NCBI GenBank assembly: GCA_026874595.1
Contig: CM049306.1
Coordinates: forward strand, 74,151,642 to 74,215,641
DNA length: 64,000 nt
Source of the DNA: Sipunculus nudus
Taxonomy: Eukaryota; Annelida; Sipuncula; Golfingiida; Sipunculidae
Direction of reading: 5' to 3'
Notes under the pieces: model-generated
What the model was told of the DNA's origin: nothing
Database searches by the model: none
Seen by the model: only the letters and a program-made list of their open reading frames with translations
Position numbers and translations under genes: made by a program
Shown: piece after piece, positions 46,933 to 58,513 of the stretch
Layout of the letters: the number at the start of each line of letters is the position of its first letter
Position numbering within the stretch: the stretch's first letter is position 1

Positions 46933-49900
46933 TATTCAGGTGATTATATATGTTGTTTTAATACTTATTTATCTTCGTGCTATTGTACTGCTACATATAT
47001 ATATATATAGCCAGCCACAAAACACTTCAGCGTGTATAATAACGTTTACAAATGCACATGCATTGACCGTTATAAACATGTTCATAAAACATTATTGGTC
47101 AATTGCATATAAGTGGCGGGCCGAAGTTTTATTTCTTTTTGTGCCAGACGTTAAAATCTTCCTGGTATAATTATAATTAAGCTTTCTTGCACTAGGTGTA
47201 TTTAGGTCACCCCGATCTCTTACATATGGTGCGGCAAGTCTTCCGGATAACACCGATGTCTTGTACCATCTGGTGTCGTTCGTACACAGTTCAGTTCTAC
47301 CTGTATTTAAAAAGCTATTTAAGTGCAGATTCTATCACTGCACAATAGTATCATAATTTGGCAAATGTTGATAATGTAACTCTCAGTTATACTTTGCACG
47401 TGCTGGTGCCTGAAAGTCAAATTATATAACTATAGTTTAAACGACAGACCGATGCAGCATGCAGCTTCCTGGTTCTAGACGGTTTTTGCTGGTAGTTCAT
47501 CTAAAGTGACTGTACAATGTACTGTAAAATACATGTAGCTTATGGAATCTTTACGAATTTGTAAGAAAGGCGTTTTCAAATCCACCAGTCCATTAGTAGA
47601 TGTGTTGTTACAATTCCTGGTATTCAACTATATTACAACATTTTTGGCAGTCCTATACTTCCGTTTCAACAACCTCGTAAATAGGCCTCATTAAAGAACA
47701 AGCGTTTATTTGTGTATTATATACGCCTAGTGAGAGGGAAAGAGCATCTTGTTAAAAGCTCAGTTTAATATATGATGTTTCCAGCAAAGAACAAAAGGGA
47801 AGTTTACTTTCACTATAATTCTTAGAAAAGCCTACATGACGAAAAATGACAAAACACAAATACCATAAATGATCATCATTACATTAAAGCGTGCAGTGAT
47901 ATATGAAACGAAAATGCGATACCCTTGCGGTCTGTCCGAGTAGGAATGAGCTTTAACTATGAAACGAGTCACTGTGGACAAAATAAAAGGTAAAATACCA
48001 ACTATTGTTTCAGAGAGGTGGCGTGTGCGCGGGCAAGAATATAATCCAGATATGTAGTTGCTTCCTTATATGACAGGCGCTTGAATTGCTATTAGTGTAG
48101 TTTTCGGTTAAATTTTTTACTTTTCTGGGTCATTTCCTTATAACTAACTTGGCATTTCTCCTAACGTTTTTTCACACTATATGGTCCTTCTCATCATTAC
48201 TAACTTAATATTTGAAATGGGCTTTGATTTTAAAAGGAGTATACAAAAGGAACCCCGATACACCCTGAACCGGCACACGATGCGATTGCCAATATTTGAA
48301 TATCGTTGTATATCTCGAATATTCCTTAATGGAGCGAAATATATTGTGAAGCAGGCATCGCTCATCTTTAAATCATAGTGTTAATTGTATTGATTACCAA
48401 TTAAGCGTACCTTCATCCATAATAAAAAATCAATGACATGTGACCAAGGATTGGGCCTACAAATAAACCATGATATAGACTCCAATTAAATTTTACAAGT
48501 ATAGTTTGCAATAAGTACAGATACACGTATTTAAAAAAAATCCACGAGATATACCGTTATACCGGATGTTGTATCGTTCAGATTCAAGACAAAGGCTCTT
48601 TATACATAATACGCCATCTATACATAAGAAAATATTGCTATACTTGTAATATTATATTGTAATTTTAATGTATATATTTGTATATACATATATTTGTAAT
48701 ATATGTAATACATATGTTATATATATATATATGTATGTATAATATATATATGTTTTTCTGTATATGTATGTGCATGCATAATGATATATTGTATGCCTTT
48801 ATTACTGCGATGCAAATGAGATAAAAAAAATATAAACTTTATTTTTGCTACAACTTCCACGATATGAGTAACTGAAACGAGTATATGCTTTATGACCAAA
48901 TCTACAGAAACAACAGGAAGGGAACCCACCAGTCACGTGACGCTAAATAGTTATTGAAAAAGTTGATTGTTGAAGTTTTGGTTTCATATATGTATTGCTG
49001 TAAAATAGCCTTATATATAAATTTCATTTTTTAAGTGAGATCTGCCATAAAATAAATTTAACTAAATGTTATCTTCGGTAGCAAAGTGAAATACATGAAA
49101 CCTGTGGGTCTGTTAGGGAGAACAGTCTAAAATAATTAGATGAGACATTTCTGTATCAATATACCAATAAAGGGTGGCCTTCAAAAACAGATGGCTATAC
49201 TGATGACAAATTTCCAATTTCCTTACCTTACCACGAATCTTGTTTACAAATGTGAGTAGATTTTAACAGGTTGTCGTCATTGTTGATGTTATTGTTGTTA
49301 TTTTTTAATTTTCTTCTTCTTTTCAAACTTTTCTTCTTCTTCTTCTAATTTTTTTTATTATTTTTAATTATTATGTATTATTTATGTATATAATTATAAA
49401 AATTATTATTTTTATTATTATTATTACTATTATTATTATTTCTCCGACATCTTCTTCTTCTACATATTTTATTATTATTATTATTATTATTTATTAGTAT
49501 TAATATTAATAATATTTCTTCTTCTTCTTTTTCCCTCTTCCCTCTTCTTTTTATTATTATTTTACTCGCCAAAAATACAACTCTTTAATTCAAGCCAACA
49601 CTTTAATGCCACACCGAAATAACCCCACGCTACTTGTTGACAACCCGTGTTTTGTTACGTGTGGATCCAATTTATGGTTCAAAAGAACCTCACGGTACCA
49701 GGCTTGGCAGCGCTTAGGGGAATCCCCTTTTCTTCCCCTATATACGCGCTTCTTTTGTCCTTGACCTAACTACGTGATGTCAGTGTTCCATGTCTGACGT
49801 ATAGGGATTGTTAACAAATACATAAAACCAATGCAATATGTAAGTTGACTTGGTAATAAGACGATTAAATAATGTGTGGGTTTCAGCGGAAGGGCGGGGA

Positions 49901-50480
49901 CGGGTTGCTGTGGTTTAGAAAATGGCCTCTTTTTCACACACGTGTACATGTGGCGAACAAACATATTTTGTTTAGATGTGTATATTTGAATGACGTCAGG
50001 GCGTTCACGAATGGATTTTGCCTTTAAGATATTGTTGGTTGAAAGGAGTTCCCGTAAGAATTAAGGAAGATCTTCTTATTTACAATAAACATACAAGAAG
50101 CAAACTCGGAAAAACAAACATGCAAAAAAAATAAGTTGGTTGCTTCTTTGGGAAGTGAGGTTTACCACTCGGTACACCTGGGCCATACGGTGTACCACAC
50201 ACCCTGCTTTATAACAATACATGCATGTGTATATTGCAATGTTAATATTCTCATTTTTATATTCATAACACCTCCGCTAGGTCGTGAGATATATTATATT
50301 TTACCCTCAGTGTGTCTGTCAGTAAATTTACGCGACAAGTTCTCAACAAATTTTTTTTTAATTTTCAGGAGAGTTATAGGAAAACACCCATGAAACAATC
50401 TTTTAAATTTTGCAAGTATAAAATGATATCAACTTATTTATTTTACATGGGTTGTACAACTATTCATAAAAACTAATGCA

Positions 50481-50640
50481 AGGCAGTCTTCATGGCTGAG
50501 ATGGTTGCGATCGGTAATTTGCAGCGCTGGAGAAAACCGGAGGACCCGGAGAAAACCACCGATCTTGGCCGGGCATCTATACCCACTCTCATATATGGCC
50601 ATCCCGGAGTTCGAACCCGGGTCGCCAGCGGAGAGCGCCA
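50481..50640 (+). mobile_element. SINE-like repeat with tRNA-type promoter boxes, copy B
   Basis: The A-box-like TGGCTGAGATGG lies at 50,493-50,504 and the B-box-like AGTTCGAACCC at 50,608-50,618. Between them are ACCGGAGGACCCGGAG and AAAACCACCGATC, a word pair common in invertebrate short repeats. The box spacing (about 104 bp) is wide for a plain tRNA head. Partner in copy A at 23,951. Confidence 0.5.
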
Positions 50641-50856
50641 TTAGAAATTTAATTCAAAGGATTCTGTTCCATGGTCAAGGAAATTTGTATATAAAAGAGG
50701 TGCATGTTGACCGGGTACTAGCGGGTATATATTGAGTATCATGCTGTCTCTGACAATGTCTTGCCATTTATATACTTTTATAGGTTTAGTGTGCACAGAT
50801 TTTATTTTTTACACACACACATTTACATATGTACACACTCATATTTTTATATACGT

Positions 50857-51075
50857 CAGGGGCGGATCCAGGATTTAGGAAAAGGGGGGGGGGGGTCCAA
50901 CCCAGGAGGACTAATGAAAATTCTAAAAAAAAAGTCATCAGGTCCGGAAAAGGGAGGGGGTTCAGGCCGCAAAATTTCGTCTAAAACCCTTTAAAAAAAG
51001 GTTGCTTCGGGTGTAAATGGGGGGTTCCGGACCCCCTGCACCCCTGGACCCCCCCCCCCCCCCGATCCGCTTCTG
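50857..51075. mobile_element. CAGGGGCGGATCC-family element, copy B only
   Basis: 219 bp, ends CAGGGGCGGATCCAGG and GATCCGCTTCTG, with a perfect 5-bp duplication TACGT on both sides (50,852-50,856 and 51,076-51,080). G- and C-runs face each other as inverted repeats. Copy A lacks it (about 24,300). This member inserted after the segmental duplication, so the family stayed active later than its two older insertions here. Confidence 0.85.
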
Positions 51076-51490
51076 TACGTTCCTCCATGTTTCAAGTTGA
51101 ACGCACAGATCCATGCAGAATCATGTCTGATAGAGACAGCCATTGCAACATAAATTGCTTTAAAATGAGTGAAACGATGTAATTGGTTATGATTATATAA
51201 GTAATACATGCTATATGAGCATGATTAATAATCAGAAGAATTTTCATAGTTTATGTGATCGTATAGAGTTATACTAATATCTGTTAAATATCTGCAAAAT
51301 TGAATTTTTAATAACTTTAATTGCAGTGTTATTCTAGATGATGAAGTACTTGGGATTAACGGGTCTTTTATTACATAATGAAGGCTATATTAATCGCCGA
51401 TTACACCTTTTTATCTGTATCAAATTATCTTTGATCATCGTCTTAGCGTAAATTTTATTACAAAACCTGATACGTATGTATACATATATA

Positions 51491-51668
51491 CAGTGAAACC
51501 TTGTGTCGAATTCGAAGGGACCCTAAGAAAACTTCGACACATCCGAGGTTCGACACAAGCGGTTATTATTTGGTAATAAATTAACTAGAGATATCCCGAA
51601 TATCGAGTCTGTAACTTCGACATAAGCAGGGTATTCGTCTTAAGCGAGTTCGACACAACGAGGTTTCA

Positions 51669-51671
<3 letters not shown>
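51491..51671. mobile_element. Pogo/Tigger-like MITE, copy B only
   Basis: 181 bp with inverted ends of about 24 bp (CAGTGAAACCT, then GTGTCGAA inward; the right end is AGGTTTCACTG) and TA on both sides. CAGTGAAACC ends with TA targets are typical of pogo/Tigger-type elements. It is absent from copy A at about 24,750. A long TA tract begins immediately at its right end. Confidence 0.75.

Positions 51672-51764
<93 letters not shown>
51672..51764. repeat. (TA)n(GT)n microsatellite, copy B
   Basis: TA to 51,724, then GT to 51,764; followed by ACGTAC-type alternating sequence to about 51,890. Confidence 0.95.
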
Positions 51765-51766
<2 letters not shown>

Positions 51767-52050
51767 ATAAAGTATACATACATACGTATACATATATATT
51801 CATACGTGCGTAAATACGTACTTACGCACGTACGTAATTAAGTATGCACGACCGTACGTATACGCACGCATACACATACATAGTACATACACGTATATAC
51901 ATATATACATGTCTGCACATGCATGTGTCATTACTGAAATAACTGTGTGAAGCTTTAATATGATAAGTTGTATATATTTCTGCATAGTATTTTCTATGTT
52001 GCGGATCAACTCATACTTTTGTTCATATATGCTACTGGGTGCATTTAACA

Positions 52051-52053
<3 letters not shown>

Positions 52054-52096
<43 letters not shown>
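52054..52096. repeat. (TA)n microsatellite, copy B
   Basis: 43 bp of TA. The copy A partner near 25,098 has only a short ATATACATTGTTATA, so the tract expanded in B. Confidence 0.9.
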
Positions 52097-52099
<3 letters not shown>

Positions 52100-52661
52100 T
52101 GGTTTAGTTTATTGGACACGTTCTTGCTTATCAATAAATACACTTTAAGATCCCATTCGCTGAAACGTTAAAGCAGCTGGAGTATATGCGGGCCGCAGGA
52201 AGAAGACATTTTGATTTTTTTTTTTGCCAGGACTGTGCATTTGAAAAAAAAATGCGTGACTCTGATGTAAGCTTTAATTGAAAACATTTTCTCTAGAATA
52301 GTGCGTTCAATCCGTGACAGGTGTAAAGGGTCACCTAAACGTGACACTTGAATAATGTCACACTCGCACCACTGCGCTTTTGACGGCTTCGTTCGCTATA
52401 GATGTTTGCCGGGTTCTATGACAGCTTTACGTACACATGTGTTTCATTTGTAGGATTCATTGCTGGACTGGTGATATTATCGTGCATTAGTTCTTCATGT
52501 TTCATCGCCTGTTAGGCTTAAATCTCACGAACTCAGTGACTATAGTTCATCACCGGTATTAGTACTCATCACTGTGATGGTTTTAAATTATAAAAAAAAA
52601 AGATGTCAGTAGCTGGTGCGTCACTGGTAAAAGTATTCATCACAGTGACTAGTCGATTCTA

Positions 52662-52719
<58 letters not shown>

Positions 52720-52747
52720 TATGCGTGTGTGTGTGTGTGTGTGTGTG
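52662..52747. repeat. (AAT)n and (GT)n microsatellites, copy B
   Basis: AAT repeats at 52,662-52,718 and GT at 52,724-52,747. The copy A partner (about 25,658) has only AATAATAATATA, so both expanded in B. Confidence 0.9.
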
Positions 52748-52778
52748 GCTTTCTAGTATTCACAAAATATTCCGATAA

Positions 52779-53113
52779 GGCCAAAAAAAATTAAAGGTAT
52801 GGTTCTCAGGCACCGCCCGCATCAATTTCAAACCCCCGCATAAAAACTTTTTATTTTGATTTTCAACAAAAACTTTCCAATTTTGAGCTGCTGCCGCTCC
52901 CATATTTCTTTCAAGAAGATAAAACCATACAATTTCCAAAGTTTTGTAATACTTTCACTTATTTAGCAAAATGAAACTGTTATTTTCATGCTTTTCCCTT
53001 ATCATTTGACATTTTTATCGAAACATACAAAAAAAATTAAAATAAAAAAGCGCCCGCCCGCATTGATTTCTGAAAAAAGTGCCTGAGAACCATAGCTTTT
53101 TTTTATTTTGGCC
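52779..53113. mobile_element. PIF/Harbinger-like MITE, copy B only
   Basis: 335 bp with inverted ends of about 35 bp (GGCCAAAA at the tip, ATGGTTCTCAGGCAC inward) and a 3-bp duplication TAA on both sides. Copy A reads CCGATAAGATAAATTC, an exact empty site with one TAA (about 25,732). A 3-bp TWA target and GGC tips are PIF/Harbinger features. No transposase. Confidence 0.85.
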
Positions 53114-53939
53114 TAAGATAAATTCAGTTAAATAACTCACCTTTGTGCAGTTACCTCAACCAAACATTAATTCGAACTGTTCATTCTTTCTTACTTCGTC
53201 TTCTCTTTTTCTCATTTTTTTTCTACATACACCCACGACCTTGTTGCATTAATAAAGACTTTTAAATATAACAACATTTGGTCAGATAAACGGCTGTTAG
53301 ACAAGTAATGGTTATTAAAATATCCAAATGAAATTCAACTTGAATATGATGGCCGTTCAGGTTGATCGGGATGGGGGTGTTAAATTGTTGTTATAAATGA
53401 TACTTTTTGCAACACCTCTCTTTTTTACAAATATCATCTATATTATATTATATTATATATATGTGTGTGCTGAAAATATGGACAACTTGAAAATTTATAT
53501 ATATTGCCCAGCTCTGACGCAAAATGCTATATATTTACATATTATATTAAATTACATTGTTAGAAACTTGTTTTCAGTTATTTCATATCATTTTGTGGGA
53601 GAGATGTAACTGCTCTCTTTCAGGGAGACTGACGTATATAGTCAAAACACACAGACGTGAGATTTCAAGGTGCATTCGCCACTCTCAGGATAATAAACAT
53701 GTATTAACACATATTAATGGACGATTGTCATGGTAACCACAAAATCCGTGTGTCATGTATTTTTTCACTGAAGAGAGTAGATAAACAGTCACTGTTGCTA
53801 GTATCGTTTGTGGTGTTGTTGTGTAAGAAAAAACAACAACTAATGCCGTTTTTAATATTATATATGTGTGTGTGTGTGTAATTTATGTAACATATCACAT
53901 GTTTATTAAAAAAAACTTACTTTTTATTTCTGTTTATAA

Positions 53940-54409
53940 TAACCCCTGAAAATAACGAACCGAGAAACAGTGAAATAATCAGCTACTCGGATAACCGGCT
54001 TATCTTGTTAATCTAGGTTCCATATAAACAAGTCAGCCATACCCATGGTTTGAGAGGGGTCATTCAGTGCGGTTTGTCGTCTTCAGTCATCGAAGTTTTT
54101 GGCATGGAGCCGGAATGCGGATACGTATAGTAGTAGGTCAGTCCTTGCCGGATCAAAAGGCAGCCAACCGCTCTATTATAAAGGAACCCGTCACATGAGC
54201 CTGGCAGGCAGAGAGGAAGGAGAGGAAACACCCCACACACGAAACCATAAACACTCTCTCACGTGGCATCGAAAGCGAACGTTTGAACACTGGATATAAC
54301 GTACGTGTACTGACGTCAAAGTGAAATAGCTGCCGTGTAAAGGGCCGAGACCCGTGATAAAAGCCCTCATTTACACAGTGTTGGTCAGAGAGGAGTTAAA
54401 ACGAGATAC
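53940..54409 (+). promoter_or_regulatory. Probable promoter and non-coding first exon of ankyrin gene B
   Basis: Partner of 26,540-26,985. TATAAA at 54,177-54,182, TGACGTCA at 54,311-54,318, exon end AACGAGATAC at 54,409 and donor GTGAGT are all kept. About 27 bp (AGAGGAAGGAGAGGAAAC and following bases, near 54,211) are present here and absent from copy A, inside the presumed 5' UTR. Confidence 0.5.
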
Positions 54410-54634
54410 GTGAGTATTTTTCTTAATCAAATTAAAATTTGAATAGGAATTTCTGATTTGGCGCCTAAATTAACGAACTGTGCAAATACAGTTTGTTTGC
54501 AATCCCTACAGCTTGTATTACAGAGTCAATGATTCCACTGTCATATATGTGTAGTGGTAATAATAATAATAATGATTATAATAATAATAAAAATAATAAT
54601 TAACTGCCAACGTAAACACAAAACCATGGTTTAA

Positions 54635-54638
54635 TATA

Positions 54639-54673
<35 letters not shown>
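54635..54673. repeat. (TA)n microsatellite, copy B
   Basis: Partner of the TA-rich patch at 27,210-27,265. Confidence 0.9.
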
Positions 54674-54675
<2 letters not shown>

Positions 54676-54880
54676 TTTTTAATACATCTTAGCTTGCCTC
54701 TACATTAACTAACAATAAATGTGCTGCATTGTTGAACTATCAAGAATTATCACTTATTGAAATGTTCCTAATTACATATACAGAACTGTAGACGCTGAAT
54801 ACATGCACGTACATTACGGGTCCTTATGTCAAACAGTCCAAGGCCTTATCTACATAGATTTAAACGATATCGTATCTTAA

Positions 54881-55104
54881 CAGGGAATCCTGACTTTAGG
54901 ACAAGCTGCTTAATAGAAAAGGCTCAGGGGTTTGGCTGACCCCCTGCCTCAACCTCCACCCTTTTTTTTATAGACCGGCGGCGGTACTTTTAAATATTTA
55001 ACATCTATCCGCACACCTTTCCGGACCTGAAGAACTTTTTAAGTTTTAATACACTTGCTATATTGGACCCCGCCCCCTTTTCTGAAACCCTTGATCCGCC
55101 TCTG
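54881..55104. mobile_element. CAGGGGCGGATCC-family element in the 5' intron, copy B
   Basis: 224 bp, partner of 27,479-27,707. Left target CTTAA intact, right now ATTAA. Ends CAGGGAATCCTG and GATCCGCCTCTG. Confidence 0.75.
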
Positions 55105-55261
55105 ATTAACACGCGCTGAGATTTGTATGCTTTAGGTATATGTCTGTCTACAACGTAAATGATGGGTCTAGTCCACTATATAGTTGCGTGGTGGCATGGT
55201 GCGTGTAAACACGTCCTTGTTACCCTTCATGGTTGGCGTAACAAAAGCATTGTTGGTGTGG

Positions 55262-55262
<1 letters not shown>

Positions 55263-55320
<58 letters not shown>
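55263..55320. repeat. (TA)n microsatellite, copy B
   Basis: 58-bp TA tract, partner of 27,864-27,927. Confidence 0.95.
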
Positions 55321-55323
<3 letters not shown>

Positions 55324-56072
55324 GCACATTTTACATGGACACACGTTAACCAGCATATATGTATTTTTGAATATCTGTATACATATATTTATATATGTAT
55401 GATCGTATGCTATCCAACTGTCTTATGCGTGCATGTAGATGGATTATAATCACTATACCAGAGTATGTTTTCAGTGAACTTTCAGTTTGATTTAAATTAG
55501 GTTAATATGTCTTCAGCATAAGTCATGCTGAGGTTAGCGGCGTCACTTTCATCCTGCCTATTGTCACGAAATCCATTATCAACGTTCAAATCTTTCAGCT
55601 AGCTTACGTGTCCATATACCAAACACACACACGCTAACGACAGTTTACCATCAATGGGTCGATCGACATATGTGTATCTTACGCCCCCATTCGTAAAAAA
55701 AAGAGAGAGAAATCCTTTGAAGCACGTTTATATAGCTAAACAACACACATATGCTTCCAATTTGTAACTGCTTTTATGTTCACGTTTCAGTCGGAAAAGC
55801 ATATATAATATATACTTGTGAATGTAAAATTGTTTGCACCTATGGCATATATACACAGTTATTAATTGTGTCTGAAGCATGGTGCTTTAACGTATCATTA
55901 AATCCCCAAAATTATGTTCAATAAATTAAGAGTTTTTTTCGAAACCATACAGACAGAGACTGTTAACTCCTGATTCATTTTTGCCTCAGAACTATATAAT
56001 ATTCAAAATTGAAACTATTTAACTTTTATAAATATTTATCGTTTACATGACACTGTATATCTTGAATCATAT

Positions 56073-56361
56073 CGTGATTAACTGTAGTATACATCAACGC
56101 TATGTACTCTAATTATATAGTTTAGTTGAGTGAACGGTTAAGGTTCACTAGCGAATGACGGCTAGTAACTTCTCCTCTCCTTAGTTAGCATATAGTTAAG
56201 TGTTGATTTTCCACATATATATCCAGTGGCGAATATAAAAAAAATATGCATCCTAATAGAAACCAAAAGAACTCACACAGCAGATGATTATAAAGTAGTT
56301 CTGTCTTAGAACAATACCTGCCTTGTGTTGTATGTAAAGTTCTCCTTCGAGATACACAATA
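56073..56361. mobile_element. 289-bp insertion of unknown type, copy B only
   Basis: Flanked by CATAT on both sides (56,068-56,072 and 56,362-56,366); copy A reads GAATTATATTCCG without it (about 28,633). No terminal inverted repeats and no poly-A tail are seen. It could be a short retroposon or a deletion from copy A. Confidence 0.4.
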
Positions 56362-56949
56362 CATATTCGGTTAAGTTTCTGCGTATACACTACTAACAGT
56401 GTCTGTAACCCATCTTATTCTATGAAGATATACACAGATAACCGCGCGATCCCATATGCAGGGTCTTCTTTCTCATATGTTATTGTTATCGGCGTAATGT
56501 TCGCGACGGGTTTTTTTTTTTATTTCACGATATTCGCGAAAGGGAGATTGTTGCGAAATTATCGCGAAAAGAAACCTTTTGTGCATGAAACTGGTTCAGT
56601 ACAGTTGAACAGTGAATTATACCATTTATACTCTACCTTCATTAATACGTTATCCATGCATTAAGCGTCGAAACTTGAGAGACAAAAGGTTAAAAATGAT
56701 AACCCTTTTTGTGCATTTCCCGTAAAACCAACACTAGTACCATAAATAAAATAGATGTTACATGATGTCTGACAAAAATGAATATCTAGTTTTTTTCCAG
56801 CCCGCCACGAAATGATTTGAAATGTAAGATCGCGAAAATGAAAATCTCGAGAGAGAATGAAAATGGAGAAATTAAAAACTATACAGAAGAAATTTTATTT
56901 TATTTTAGTATTTCTTTTATTTAATTGTATCATTTTTACTTGCAGCCCT

Positions 56950-58459
56950 ATGATTGGTTCCAAGCGCACGCAGGATGAAAGACCTGCGGGAATTCTGGAG
57001 GCCATTAAACGTTGTGATGAAATGGAGACTCATCAGTTGTTAGATTTCAGTAAAGACTTTGACCTCGAACGTCAGGGGCACAGGTGCGACGGTACCGCCC
57101 TCTACTGGGCGTCGTGCCGTGGATGGCTAGATGTGGTCGGGTTGCTGCTGGCTCTCGGGGCGGATGTCTCTAGTCAGACCATGTGGGGAGGTACACCTCT
57201 ACACGCCGCCGCAGATAACAATCAACTTAATGTTGCAAGGTAAATATTGTCTCACTGGGCTGATGCTGAAAGAGTACTGAGTCCGAGTAAATCTAACCGA
57301 ATACACAAGTCTTCATTTCAGATCGAGTACCCTTGTATACGTCATCAAGGAATATTCACAAATATGCAGTCATTTATACCCGAAGGAACATGGGGAAAGT
57401 GGGACGAATGCAAACACGAGTTAGGGAGCATCTCACAAAAAGGAACCCCCACACATGGCGGAGGCTTCCATTCCTCAGAATGCAGATGTCTACATTTCTA
57501 CATTTACCACTTTTTCTTTAAAAGAGTTACTTTTTCTTACTCTTTTTTCCTGCCTTGTGATATCCAATTTAAAATGCTGTAAAATGTTGTGAAAGTGTGC
57601 TAGTTTTGTTATATTTAGACCATATATATATATACATATCCAAACTGGAACACTATGTCATCTCAACACAGTCAATAAAACACGTTAAAAAAACGGTTAT
57701 CAATTTTATAACTGTTTGGCTTTTAAAATATACAACAGTATATATATAGCGTTCGAACATGCGATTCAGAGTCGGCTGTTGCATTCAAAATTTTCAACCT
57801 GTTTTATCCATATAGCGACTGCTAACATAACATGAACGCCCCGTCTATTATATTATATACCGCTACCTTTTAACCCACCAAGAGTAAATTTTAGTGCGCC
57901 AGTCAGATAGATATACATGTATATCCTAATACACGTATATTACTGTATTTCATTTATTATCCTTTTCCATCAACCCATCGAGAATTGTAAGGATAAAATG
58001 CGGGGTTTATTTATTGGCTTCGATAGATGCTATTCAGGTCCTCATAATATAAAAATGATAAAAATCACGCACCATACTACCTTGGCCAATTAATGTGTAA
58101 GCACCATCCGTCTTTTTAACTCGGCATCTCCTGTACAGATAATTATAACGTGTGACTGATTTAACCGGCATCGTTGATATGATTGCACCAAAAAATAACT
58201 CGTGAGAAACCACTCCTCCTTGTATAATGTGTGACGCTGAAGCATCAATGAACTTTCTGTGTTCAAATATCAAGTCATTTCATACTTTTGTAAACGTATG
58301 AAAAGCTATATGATTATAAAAAACCGAAAATCATACAAAAATTTCACCAATTTGTTCCTTTTTAGAAGAGAATGATGAAATGAGCATGATAATAATCATA
58401 TATCCGGACAGTAAATAAAGAGGTAAAATACAGAAACGTATAGTATATATAAATGTATA

Positions 58460-58513
<54 letters not shown>

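Larger units (their letters stand above)
36588..53939. other. Non-coding upstream part of copy B
   Basis: No supported gene in about 17 kb; content as in copy A plus the insertions listed. A TTC/TTA/ATT-rich simple-sequence stretch lies at about 49,290-49,560 and is much longer than its copy A partner (23,020-23,120). About 90 bp at 49,743-49,832 are absent from copy A. Confidence 0.65.

Noticed and set aside
50481-50640. A tRNA gene
   Set aside because: A- and B-box-like words are present but too far apart, and no cloverleaf or anticodon arm can be drawn; better read as a SINE-like repeat.
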